Assembly (NCBI RefSeq): GCF_900107935.1 | Contig: NZ_FNVG01000005.1 | Span: 1-64,000, forward strand | Reading direction: 5' to 3' | Origin: Vibrio hangzhouensis | GTDB lineage: Bacteria; Pseudomonadota; Gammaproteobacteria; Enterobacterales; Vibrionaceae | Length of the DNA: 64,000 nt | In this document: positions 27,292-34,792 of the stretch, piece by piece | Layout of the letters: every line of letters starts with the position of its first letter | Numbering within the stretch: position 1 is the first letter of the stretch | Notes under the pieces: generated by a model | What the model was told of the DNA's origin: nothing | Database searches by the model: none | The model's input: the letters and a program-made list of their open reading frames with translations, nothing else | Position numbers and translations under genes: made by a program

Positions 27292-27864
27292 CTAAACTAA
27301 CGGTGTGAGATCCGCTGGTCGGTAGTAGACCGACTTGAGTACCTTGCCTTGACGAATCGTTTTGGCTTCAGAGACAAAGTCTTCAGCACATTTTGCGATA
27401 ATGTACTCACCTTTTTGTACCGCCATCAGCTTGATGCCTTGTTTGGCGTAATGCGCTTCGGTTTCATTGTATTCTTGCTCATTACGGCAAACTTTACTCA
27501 TATTGCTTGAGTGGATTTCGTCCCAGCACTGAATAAAATCGATATCGCGGTTAACAGCCACATGCAGCAGCAGTTCGATAAGGTAGCTAATCGCCACATT
27601 GTCTTCAACTTTGCTGTCACCCAGATGAACAAGACGACCCATAAGAACATAGACAGAGTCGATGATTGCGTCAGCTTGTTCTTCTTTGCAGTCGGCCTCT
27701 GCAAGTTCCGTCATTTCTTCGATAGCCAGCGAGCTGTGAAGCGTATCTGCCGCATCATCCAGTGAAGCTGGGTTATTTACAGGTAGGTCAAACGTAGTAC
27801 GGAATTCAGTAATGTCGCGGTACAGGTGATCAAAGATCTCCTGAGTGAGTTTTGTCAGTTTCAT
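27292..27864 (-). CDS. MazG-like all-alpha NTP pyrophosphatase family protein
   Basis: A 190-residue helical protein resembling the phosphoribosyl-ATP pyrophosphohydrolase-like/MazG superfamily. The metal-binding pattern is visible as EEMTELAEA near residues 49-57 followed by DAIIDSVYVLMG (about 65-76). Members hydrolyse NTPs or modified nucleotides and act in house-cleaning; the substrate here is unknown. The C-terminal about 70 residues are outside the catalytic helices. Monocistronic, convergent with btuD. The Shine-Dalgarno GGAT is weak. Confidence 0.75.
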   Translation of the reverse strand: MKLTKLTQEIFDHLYRDITEFRTTFDLPVNNPASLDDAADTLHSSLAIEEMTELAEADCKEEQADAIIDSVYVLMGRLVHLGDSKVEDNVAISYLIELLLHVAVNRDIDFIQCWDEIHSSNMSKVCRNEQEYNETEAHYAKQGIKLMAVQKGEYIIAKCAEDFVSEAKTIRQGKVLKSVYYRPADLTPLV

Positions 27865-28023
27865 TGATTATTTTCATCCAGAAATAGTGCTTTGATCCTA
27901 CCAAACGGTCCATTCGATGGCTAGCTGAAGTTGAACTACAATATTGTTGTCATTTCAATTTACGAAAATAGTATTGTGTTTTTTGGACTTGAAAGATAAC
28001 ATCTTTACAATTCAGGAGGTTAT

Positions 28024-28224
28024 ATGAGAACAGTCAAAAGAATGTTCGCATTATGTTTCTCCATGGCAATCGTATCAGCTGTTAATGCAGGATCGACTTC
28101 TGGTGGTACACCGAATGTCCCATGTTACGTTGACGGCAAATTAATTGGCACTATACCTATTACGCAGTGCAAAGGCGCGACAACTAGGAAGAAAAGCTTA
28201 GAAATGTCAAAGCAAAGTGAATAA
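28024..28224 (+). CDS. Small secreted protein of unknown function
   Basis: A 66-residue protein with a clear signal peptide (KR at 5-6, hydrophobic FALCFSMAIVSAV, likely cleavage after VNA at about 22-23), leaving a mature peptide of about 43 residues with two cysteines that could form a disulfide and a basic C-terminus. Not recognised. AGGAGG lies 6 nt before the ATG, among the best ribosome sites in the window, so it is very likely translated. A structured RNA region and terminator follow directly. Confidence 0.65.
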   Translation: MRTVKRMFALCFSMAIVSAVNAGSTSGGTPNVPCYVDGKLIGTIPITQCKGATTRKKSLEMSKQSE

Positions 28225-28237
28225 AATTAGCGCTCTT

Positions 28238-28371
28238 AATCTATGCAGGGTTTCTTGCCAACATAGATTGAGCAAAGTTTTCAGAAAGTACACGTACTTT
28301 TTGGAAAACGACGTTTCGGATTAGGGTCCCGAGTCGTCGTATTTAAAGGCCACCTTTCGGGGTGGCCTTTT
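28238..28371 (+). ncRNA. Candidate structured small RNA / 3'-UTR RNA with four hairpins
   Basis: Four consecutive stem-loops follow the small secreted-protein gene: AATCTATG (28238-28245)/CATAGATT (28262-28269); GTTTTC..AAAGTA/TACTTT..GAAAAC (28277-28309, tetraloop CACG); ACGACG (28308-28313)/CGTCGT (28335-28340); and a GC-rich terminator stem (28345-28370). The chain of helices ending in an intrinsic terminator is the build of an sRNA or a processed 3'-UTR RNA. No known RNA family was recognised. Confidence 0.4.
28345..28370 (+). terminator. Rho-independent terminator
   Basis: A 10-bp perfect stem AAAGGCCACC/GGTGGCCTTT with a 6-base loop, ending in TTTTAA. It ends the transcript of the small secreted-protein gene and the RNA candidate, and could also serve the convergent minus-strand ORF whose stop is at 28386. 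Confidence 0.8.
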
Positions 28372-28385
28372 AACATCCAGAGCGA

Positions 28386-28646
28386 TCACTTTCCACAAGG
28401 TAGTTCCTGATAGAACTGGTCAAACTCACCCCACAATTCTAGCAACTGGCAGACATGAGTATAGCGGATAAATTTGCTGTCCAAATGCTCTTCACCCCGC
28501 CTTAAAACTAAAAAATGTCCTGTCACTCCCTGTGCGGGTGGAATGGCTTCCCATTGAGAGAGCAATGGTGTTTGAGACTTTGATGGGTGTTGAGCCAGAA
28601 CGATGCCAGAAGCGCCTGTATTGGAATAGATGACGAGAGAGAACAT
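28386..28646 (-). CDS. Hypothetical 86-residue protein
   Basis: Not recognised. The sequence looks like a genuine soluble protein (mixed composition, WEAIPPAQG and LLELWGEFDQFYQELPCG segments) but no motif or signal is seen. No good Shine-Dalgarno precedes the ATG at 28646. The overlapping plus-strand frame (28587-28832) has lower protein-like quality and was left out. A convergent terminator at 28345-28370 fits its 3' end. Confidence 0.45.
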   Translation of the reverse strand: MFSLVIYSNTGASGIVLAQHPSKSQTPLLSQWEAIPPAQGVTGHFLVLRRGEEHLDSKFIRYTHVCQLLELWGEFDQFYQELPCGK

Positions 28647-28813
28647 TTGAATTCGTCTTATGAATGCTTTGTGGGTTTGCTATTTGTTGAGTTTATCAGT
28701 GGCTCATGGAACAGAGAAGAGGGAAATTGTAAGGGTGAGAAGGGCGGTACTGAAGAAACACATCCCAATTCAAACGGCATGACTTTCCACACCCTCAGTT
28801 CTAGGCCAAGAAA

Positions 28814-28846
28814 AAAGGCCACCAATCGGTAATGTTGGTGGCCTTT
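28814..28846 (-). terminator. Rho-independent terminator of a small minus-strand gene
   Basis: A 12-bp perfect stem AAAGGCCACCAA/TTGGTGGCCTTT with a 9-base loop. On the minus strand it is followed by TTTTTTC... after the stem. It lies 55 bp past the stop of the 71-residue ORF. Its arms share AAAGGCCACC with the terminator at 28345. Confidence 0.8.
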
Positions 28847-28900
28847 CAGGCTATTACTAAAAGGGTTTCAGCACCACGTCAACGCGGGATTATCTTCAGG

Positions 28901-29116
28901 TTATTTGGTCTTAGAGCGGTAATTTGGGTCTGTCCAGCAGCGCGGAAGTTCTTCACCTGACATAAAGACGAGTTCGGATTTTTTAAACATCTGAGGGTCT
29001 TGCTGCTCTTCTCCAGCCTGGAGTCGACCCTCGACACTATCCCGAAACAAGTTGGTCAATGTCGTCATTTCAATAACGTCGACCAGATCGCCGCTTTTTC
29101 TATCTTTCAAAAACAT
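28901..29116 (-). CDS. Conserved-looking 71-residue soluble protein
   Basis: Not recognised by family. Reads FLKDRKSGDLVDVIEMTTLTNLF with a hydrophilic, acidic remainder ending in a Trp-containing tail; no membrane helix or signal. The longer frame begins with TTG at 29131; ATG 29116 is preferred with GAGGG 8 nt upstream. An intrinsic terminator follows. It looks like the small, Vibrio-type housekeeping proteins of unknown role. Confidence 0.6.
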   Translation of the reverse strand: MFLKDRKSGDLVDVIEMTTLTNLFRDSVEGRLQAGEEQQDPQMFKKSELVFMSGEELPRCWTDPNYRSKTK

Positions 29117-29288
29117 CTTGTTTACCCTCAATCGAATCGATCATTTTTAATTATAATTGTTATTTTGAAAATGAGAGTCTTTTCAACTTTCACACATCTT
29201 GACTAAACATACCGCAGAGCTACGCTTATGAATGTCATCTATCCAATTGATGCTTATACCAATTGATTAACAAAAAAGTGGAGCCGCT

Positions 29289-30338
29289 ATGTCAATCGCC
29301 CCTATCGCAAACAATGTCACTGAACTTATTGGCCATACCGACCTTGTCAGAATCAATAGTCTTTCAGAAATATCGGGCTGTGACATTCTTCTTAAGTGCG
29401 AACATCAAAACCCAGGAGGTTCAATCAAAGACAGAGCGGCGTTGCAGCTTGTCAAAGATGCAATAGAGGCAGGCAAGCTCAGGCCAGGAATGACAATCGT
29501 CGAAGGAACCGCAGGAAATACCGGAATTGGTCTGGCACTCGTAGCGAACTCCCTTGGCTACAAAATGTTGGTGGTGATGCCAAAAGGGCAGGCTCAGGAG
29601 AAGGAGCGTATGATCTCCCTTTATGGTGCTGAACTGTTGCTGGTCGACCCTTGCCCCTTTGCAAATCCGGATCACTTTTATCACACCGCTAAGCGACTTG
29701 GTGTCGAGCACGAGGACTACTGGTGGGCGGATCAGTTTGAAAATCTGAGTAACTACCGAGCGCATTATTTACATACCGGGCCGGAGATCTGGCAGCAAAC
29801 CGAGGGAAAGATCGATGCTTTGGTTACGGTAGCAGGCACGGGCGGGACCATCGCGGGAAACTCCCACTACCTATCGGAGCAACAGCCGAACTTAAAAACC
29901 TGGTTGGTCGACCCTGACGGATCCGGTATCTATTCTTTTCTGAAAAACGGAAGCTATCAATCAAAAGGAAGTTCGTTTACCGAAGGGATAGGTATTATGC
30001 GAATGGTTGAAAACTTCAGGCAGGCGAAAGTCAATCACGCAATCACACTGCCCGATCAGGATTTGGTGACAATATCTCGCATTGTTGCACAGCGTGACGG
30101 CATTCTCTTGGGAAGCAGTTCGTCATTGAATGTGGCTGGGGCGTTATACGCCGCCGCCAGAATGGGTAAGGGAAAAACCATTGTCACTTTCAGTTGTGAT
30201 CTTGCCGAACGTTCCTACTCAAAGCTATACAACGAAGAGTTCCTAAAGGAAAAAGGGATAGAGCTCAACAAAGAGAACCTCCCGGAACTATGGGCACGCT
30301 ATCAGGCTGACGATGGCAGTATGGTGGTCAACGTCTAG
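29289..30338 (+). CDS. PLP-dependent cysteine synthase homologue (CysK/CysM family)
   Basis: A 349-residue fold-type II PLP enzyme. The Schiff-base lysine is K47 in PGGSIKDRA, the substrate loop is EGTAGNTGIG, and the phosphate loop is VAGTGGTIAG. O-acetylserine sulfhydrylase CysK is usually about 320 residues and reads TSGNTG; this longer protein with TAGNTG and a C-terminal extension is closer to the divergent bacterial and fungal cysteine-synthase-like group. A sulfide or related nucleophile is likely, not proven. GGAG precedes the ATG. It stands alone. Confidence 0.85.
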   Translation: MSIAPIANNVTELIGHTDLVRINSLSEISGCDILLKCEHQNPGGSIKDRAALQLVKDAIEAGKLRPGMTIVEGTAGNTGIGLALVANSLGYKMLVVMPKGQAQEKERMISLYGAELLLVDPCPFANPDHFYHTAKRLGVEHEDYWWADQFENLSNYRAHYLHTGPEIWQQTEGKIDALVTVAGTGGTIAGNSHYLSEQQPNLKTWLVDPDGSGIYSFLKNGSYQSKGSSFTEGIGIMRMVENFRQAKVNHAITLPDQDLVTISRIVAQRDGILLGSSSSLNVAGALYAAARMGKGKTIVTFSCDLAERSYSKLYNEEFLKEKGIELNKENLPELWARYQADDGSMVVNV

Positions 30339-30688
30339 CGGCTTGTGACATGAACGGATAAACCCCAAAACACCGTCATCTCCTTGGAAAAGGAGATCTT
30401 CTGCAGCGTGTCGTGAATTCAACTTAGGTGATTTAGTTGTTTGCTTTCAGTGAAGTACGCGTTCCTGGCGGTGCTCACTTTCGTCAGGGTAACGGTTTTT
30501 GGGAAATCGTTGATAACGACAATTTGGCATTCAAGCACCAAATTATTGTGCTATAGATCACTTTTGAATGCTTGCTATTTAGCTTAGCGACGGGAACATG
30601 AACCGCCGAGAACTACGATGTAAGAGGCAAGAACAAACGAACGAGTCTGCAAATTATCTTCTTATAAAGTAAGAACATAGGAGTCGAC
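30339..30688 (+). promoter_or_regulatory. 350-bp gap with cytochrome c upstream region
   Basis: No gene is seen. A hairpin ATCTCCTT (30378-30385)/AAGGAGAT (30390-30397) with loop GGAA follows the synthase gene but lacks a T-run. A CRP-like site lies at 30547-30562. A larger stem GCATTCAA (30527-30534)/TTGAATGC (30564-30571) encloses that site, so DNA binding and RNA folding signals overlap. Confidence 0.4.
30547..30562. promoter_or_regulatory. Candidate CRP-binding site upstream of cytochrome c
   Basis: TGTGC-TATAGA-TCACT matches 8 of 10 positions in the arms of the CRP consensus TGTGA-N6-TCACA, with a near-consensus spacer. It lies 127 bp before the cytochrome ATG at 30689. Confidence 0.45.
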
Positions 30689-31177
30689 ATGATATTCTCA
30701 AGTTTCAAATGGTTACAGTTACGACCTGCGGTTGTAACGAGCATTGTGCTTTGTTCGAGCGCAGCGATGGCCAGTGACTCAGACGTCATGAGAGGTAAGT
30801 ATCTTATAGAAATTGGCGGCTGTAATGATTGCCATACGACAGGCTATGCGCCAAGTGGTGGCACTGTACCTGAAGAGCAATGGTTGTTAGGTGACGCTCT
30901 CGGTTTCCGGGGGGGATGGGGCACCACGTATCCAGTCAACTTACGTACTTATATGAATAACTTATCTAAACAGGAATGGATAGACAAAGCTAAGACCCTT
31001 AAGACGCGGCCACCGATGCCCTGGTGGGTTCTTAATCGGATGACCGAAGAGGATCTGAGCGCTGTTTATGCGTACATTGCGCAGCTTCCTGTGATTGAAA
31101 ATCGTGTTCCTGACTATGTAGCACCCGGGGAACAACCCAACGGGCCCTATATCCAATGGCCACAAGGCCCTAAGTAA
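30689..31177 (+). CDS. Periplasmic monoheme cytochrome c
   Basis: A 162-residue exported protein. The signal peptide likely ends AMA-SD at about 28, and the heme-attachment motif is C45-N-D-C48-H49. The axial methionine cannot be fixed with certainty; PPMPWW (about 108-113) is a candidate region. The family resembles diheme-subunit-type small cytochromes of alcohol or sugar dehydrogenases. AGGAG precedes the ATG. No partner oxidoreductase gene is adjacent. A CRP-like site lies upstream. Confidence 0.85.
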   Translation: MIFSSFKWLQLRPAVVTSIVLCSSAAMASDSDVMRGKYLIEIGGCNDCHTTGYAPSGGTVPEEQWLLGDALGFRGGWGTTYPVNLRTYMNNLSKQEWIDKAKTLKTRPPMPWWVLNRMTEEDLSAVYAYIAQLPVIENRVPDYVAPGEQPNGPYIQWPQGPK

Positions 31178-31267
31178 CGCTGAAATTTCCAGTAGTGTTA
31201 TCACAAGGCTGACTGGTTGATTGAAGCGCGAGTAGGAGCACAGTGCGCATTACAGCTAAAAGAAAGA

Positions 31268-31292
31268 GCCCGCATAAGCGGGCCCTTTTTTT
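31268..31292 (+). terminator. Rho-independent terminator after cytochrome c
   Basis: Stem GCCCGC/GCGGGC with loop ATAA, then a run of T. It lies 90 bp past the cytochrome stop and directly abuts the stop codon of a small minus-strand ORF. Confidence 0.8.
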
Positions 31293-31419
31293 AATTGTTT
31301 GATGCGACTTGTGCGCTGGTTTGCTCAACGCTGTCGTGACTCATTTGATCCATGATGTCGTAGGTTACGAAGTAAGTCACAAGCATAATCAATGGAATAA
31401 ATTTAAACCAAGGTTTCAT
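31291..31419 (-). CDS. Small 42-residue membrane protein
   Basis: An ATG frame at 31419 runs to TAA at 31291. The peptide begins KPWFKFIPLIMLVTYFVTY, one hydrophobic helix, and ends with a polar tail rich in Ser, Gln and Asn. It sits alone between a cytochrome c gene and a DUF1415 gene. AGAG with a long spacer is the only Shine-Dalgarno. The composition is clearly coding-like, but the function is unknown. Confidence 0.45.
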   Translation of the reverse strand: MKPWFKFIPLIMLVTYFVTYDIMDQMSHDSVEQTSAQVASNN

Positions 31420-31524
31420 GGGGGTAATCTCTTTTGATGCCTGGCGCGAAATTACCACCTCTCTATCTCGGTTTATATCTCTAAAATCGCAATGTTAAGT
31501 TGAAGGCGATCGATCTTGAATTGT

Positions 31525-32088
31525 TCAGCTACTGAACAGGTATGGAAACAAACGCTTTCTTTCTGTTTCGTTAAGCGAACTTACCCGCTCAATATTTGTA
31601 TCCGGAATTGCTTCAGGATTTGGGTAATGTTTGAGGACACGCTCCATGCTCTCTTCACGTATGAGGTGGAAGATGGGGTAGGGTGAGCGGTTGGTCAGGT
31701 TTTCTGGATCTTCCGGTTCTGCACCACCAAAACAGTAATCTGGGTGGAATGTTGCCACCTGATAGATCCCTTCCCAGTCGTTTTGCTTGATCAGGGCTTC
31801 GACCCAATCAATGAAGAAGTTGTAGTCCATAAAGTCCTGAAGCATGTTTGGCACGACTACCAAGGTGGTTTCGAGGTCTTTGGCATCGGTCTGTTCAAGC
31901 AGCATCAGTTCGCCAAGAATATCTTCCAGCAAACCTTCTTCTTTATCCGCAAGGCTGACAAAGGTTTTGATTTGCTTATTGCGCTCGGGTTTGGCTGCGA
32001 AAGGACACAGATTAAGTCCAATCACTACCTCTTTTAGCCATTGCTGTACTTGTTGTTCAATCTTTACTACTTCTTCACGTAACGACAT
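31525..32088 (-). CDS. DUF1415 family protein
   Basis: About 187 residues. The GLNLCPFA motif near the N-terminus and the HPDYCFGG and RSPYPIFHLIREE segments identify the DUF1415 family, soluble proteins of unknown function common in gammaproteobacteria. The frame can be extended to a GTG at 32103, but ATG 32088 begins at the conserved part. Its neighbours do not suggest a role. Confidence 0.85.
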   Translation of the reverse strand: MSLREEVVKIEQQVQQWLKEVVIGLNLCPFAAKPERNKQIKTFVSLADKEEGLLEDILGELMLLEQTDAKDLETTLVVVPNMLQDFMDYNFFIDWVEALIKQNDWEGIYQVATFHPDYCFGGAEPEDPENLTNRSPYPIFHLIREESMERVLKHYPNPEAIPDTNIERVSSLNETERKRLFPYLFSS

Positions 32089-32152
32089 AGCATCTTTTAC
32101 CACTCATAATATTGTGGCAATTATATGATGCCCTGACGAGAATCGCGAATCT

Positions 32153-33361
32153 TTAGTCTTTGAGCAAGATCGGTTGTGGGCCCATGTGCTTGTTAAGCTG
32201 ATTCAGTTTCCAACACAGCGCGAATAAGGCCAGGTACAGCACCATACCGCCCTCAACTACGGAGAGCCACTTGCCATGCTGCCAGCAATAGAGCAGGAAG
32301 AAGCCTCCTAAGCTGCCTCCTACGTAATAGTGGACCAGATATAAGGCTGTTGCCGTTGCCTTCGCGCTGGTGGCCTTTTGACTCACCCATGCGTAGGCGA
32401 GAGTGTGTGTGAAGAATGCACCACCGCTGATGAGCAACAGGCCGAGCAACATGGCCGGGACCGATTCGATAATTGCCACCAACATCCCCGTCATGCTCAG
32501 TACGGTGCCGAGCACCATCCCAGTTATAGGGGAGTAATGGGCGCGCCACTTACCGGTCCATTTTGAAGTTAGTGTCCCCGCCAGATAACAAAGAAATATC
32601 AGAGATGTCAATGCGACGGGCAGGTTATGAGGTGCCGCGACCAGGCGAAAACCCATGACCGAATAGAGGTTTACAAACAGGGCAAAGTTAACGCCACCAA
32701 TGATCATGGCCACCCAGACTATGGGGGTCGATAAGTGTGTGACAAGTGCTCGGTTATGGTGGAAAAACAGCCCGCGTGTTGGCTTAAAATGCTGCTGTTT
32801 TGGCAGTAGCAGTGCGACGATGGCAACACCGAGCAAGGTAAAGCTGGAAATAGCGAATACCGCTGTTTGCCAGTCGAAATGGCCTGTAAGTACACCGCCA
32901 GCCACTCTTCCGGCAATTCCACCCAACGAGTTCGCGGCAATATAGCCCCCAATGGCGCGTGTGAATGCTTCGCTGGATAACTCTTCCACCATATAGGCTA
33001 CCGCAACAGAGGCAAATGCCGCCAATGCCACCCCCATACAAGCGCGCAAAAAAACAATGGTCGGCAGGCTTTCGGTCAATAACATCATATAACCAATCAC
33101 GGGAATGGCGGCCAATCCGGTGAGCATTACAAATCGCCGACCCAAACTTTCGGAGGTAATGGCCCAGGGAACCAGGCAAACTGATAACGCCAGAGTAGAG
33201 GCAGCGAAAACCCAGTTAATCTCGATTTCAGATACTTGAAAATGTTGCGCCAGTTGCGGCAGTATGGGCTGAAATACGTAGAGGTTGCAGAACACCAAAA
33301 ATGACCCCAGCGCCAGGGCAAAGGTCAGGTTTCGGTATGATTGGGTATGCAGCTCTATCAC
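32153..33361 (-). CDS. MFS transporter
   Basis: A 402-residue major facilitator with about twelve transmembrane helices and the loop 2-3 signature SESLGRRFVML. The N-terminal region ILPQLAQHFQVSE is typical of the drug/sugar efflux MFS group (YdhP/AraJ-like). Substrate unknown. The start is GTG at 33361. It is divergent from a LysR-type gene, which is probably its regulator. Confidence 0.85.
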   Translation of the reverse strand: MIELHTQSYRNLTFALALGSFLVFCNLYVFQPILPQLAQHFQVSEIEINWVFAASTLALSVCLVPWAITSESLGRRFVMLTGLAAIPVIGYMMLLTESLPTIVFLRACMGVALAAFASVAVAYMVEELSSEAFTRAIGGYIAANSLGGIAGRVAGGVLTGHFDWQTAVFAISSFTLLGVAIVALLLPKQQHFKPTRGLFFHHNRALVTHLSTPIVWVAMIIGGVNFALFVNLYSVMGFRLVAAPHNLPVALTSLIFLCYLAGTLTSKWTGKWRAHYSPITGMVLGTVLSMTGMLVAIIESVPAMLLGLLLISGGAFFTHTLAYAWVSQKATSAKATATALYLVHYYVGGSLGGFFLLYCWQHGKWLSVVEGGMVLYLALFALCWKLNQLNKHMGPQPILLKD

Positions 33362-33426
33362 AATAACATTCTCGATGGTTCCAGTTCACTTTGTGATCAA
33401 CTTAGCACTCTCTTTTTGATTAATGA

Positions 33427-33456
33427 AATATATTAAATCTATCGTATCAATATATT
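33427..33456. promoter_or_regulatory. Paired AATATATT palindromes in the MFS/lysR gap
   Basis: The palindrome AATATATT occurs at 33427-33434 and 33449-33456, 22 bp apart start to start, just before the LysR-type gene's start at 33465. Spacing is consistent with two sites on one DNA face. AT-rich DNA makes coincidence possible. Confidence 0.3.
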
Positions 33457-33464
33457 TTGTTAAT

Positions 33465-34334
33465 ATGGATATTAAGCAACTCAAACATTTTTTGGCGGTG
33501 GCCAGACACCAGAACTTTACCCGAGCCGCGCAAGATGTCGCGATTGCCCAGCCAGCACTCAGCATTTCCATTAAAAAGTTTGAGCAACAGTTGGGCGTGC
33601 AACTTTTTTCCCGGGTAGACAAGCAGGTTATGCTGACCCAGGAGGGGAGATCGCTGGTTCCCCATGCTCAGAAGATCCTGCAACAAATCGATGACGCGAC
33701 ACTGGCCGTCGATGAGCTCAAAGGGTTACTGAAAGGAGAAGTGCGTTTAGGGACGCCAAGCATGATGGGATCTTACTTTTTTCCTGATATTGTCATGGCT
33801 TTTAAGAGCGCGTATCCCAACCTGAAAATGACAGTGGTGGAGGCGGGCACGCAGGATATTCGTAAGATGTTGCTCAATGGTGAGATTGACCTTGGAGTGA
33901 TTAGAAATACCGATGTGCCAGACGATCTTGAAGTGGACCCGATTTATCGCTCTGAGATGGTAGCGGTGGTCAGTCAAAATCATCCGTTTGCACAGCAAAA
34001 CTCGCTTACATTTGATGAGTTCTTCGATGAGGAATTGGTGATGTTTAAGCCTGGATACTTTCACCGTGACTTCATTGACGAAGAGTGTGAAAGGCGTGGC
34101 ATGGAAGCCAAATTTTCATTTGAAACCAACTTGTTGCCAATGATTTTGTCCATTGTCAAAAGAGAATTTGCCATTACAGCGTTACTGGAACTGGTGACAG
34201 AGCATGAGCCGGAAACGAGGGGAGTCTCGTTCAATCCGCCTGTGTTTGTCGATCTGGCTCTGGCGTGGCGAAAAGAGGGTTACTTGTCCAAAGCGGATCG
34301 AACCTTTATAGAGTTCATCAAGCAGGCTGGATAA
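33465..34334 (+). CDS. LysR-type transcriptional regulator
   Basis: A 289-residue LTTR. The N-terminal MDIKQLKHFLAVARHQNFTRAA winged helix is standard, followed by a periplasmic-binding-like effector domain (about 90-289). The longer frame from 33423 is rejected because LysR proteins start at this MD(I)KQL segment. No Shine-Dalgarno is clear, as is common when transcripts are leaderless or translated weakly. Divergent from the MFS gene, suggesting control of export of its ligand. Confidence 0.88.
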   Translation: MDIKQLKHFLAVARHQNFTRAAQDVAIAQPALSISIKKFEQQLGVQLFSRVDKQVMLTQEGRSLVPHAQKILQQIDDATLAVDELKGLLKGEVRLGTPSMMGSYFFPDIVMAFKSAYPNLKMTVVEAGTQDIRKMLLNGEIDLGVIRNTDVPDDLEVDPIYRSEMVAVVSQNHPFAQQNSLTFDEFFDEELVMFKPGYFHRDFIDEECERRGMEAKFSFETNLLPMILSIVKREFAITALLELVTEHEPETRGVSFNPPVFVDLALAWRKEGYLSKADRTFIEFIKQAG

Positions 34335-34414
34335 CCCCTGCGAGACGCAGGAGTTGAGCGACGGCGATTGTACATTGCCCATTTGGCGGTGGAAGCAGTA
34401 TAGGAAGCGTTGGG

Positions 34415-34645
34415 TTACTTGCTGTTGTACATACGCTCAAAGTTCTTTGGGTTCCAGCCAACCATATACTGGTCACCAATCTTGAGTACGGGTAGCGAGC
34501 GCGCACCAATGGCATCAAGTTCTTTACGGCCACGCTGCATTTTGGCATTCGTAAGGCGATATTTGTATCCCTTGCTATCTAAATAACGCTGCGCGTCTTT
34601 GCAATGTGGGCATTTATCTGAAACATAAAGTACTAGGCGTTTCAC
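34415..34645 (-). CDS. Glutaredoxin family protein
   Basis: A small thioredoxin-fold protein of about 76 residues with the CPHC redox motif near the N-terminus, followed by the TVP-equivalent SLPVL and a GW-containing C-terminus. It fits the short bacterial glutaredoxin/NrdH-like group. The frame opens with TTG at 34651; the in-frame GTG at 34645 has AGAGA about 6 nt upstream and is preferred. Partner unknown. Confidence 0.75.
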   Translation of the reverse strand: MKRLVLYVSDKCPHCKDAQRYLDSKGYKYRLTNAKMQRGRKELDAIGARSLPVLKIGDQYMVGWNPKNFERMYNSK

Positions 34646-34792
34646 AATCAATCTCTGTCGGTAAAAACTGGCGCATATGGTACGTTTCTGCGCCAGTTTG
34701 TAAAGGGGGGTGGTTACAATAAAAGTTGACTGCAGACGAGTTGCTATCAGACCTTCAGCAAAAAGAGCAATCGGTTATCAGATACAACACGA

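Noticed and set aside
28587..28832. Plus-strand 81-residue frame
   Set aside because: It overlaps a better minus-strand ORF, has a biased Gly/Glu/Lys composition, and no ribosome site.
30378..30397. Hairpin after the cysteine synthase gene as an intrinsic terminator
   Set aside because: The stem is good, but no T-run follows in either direction, so it was only noted within the gap entry.
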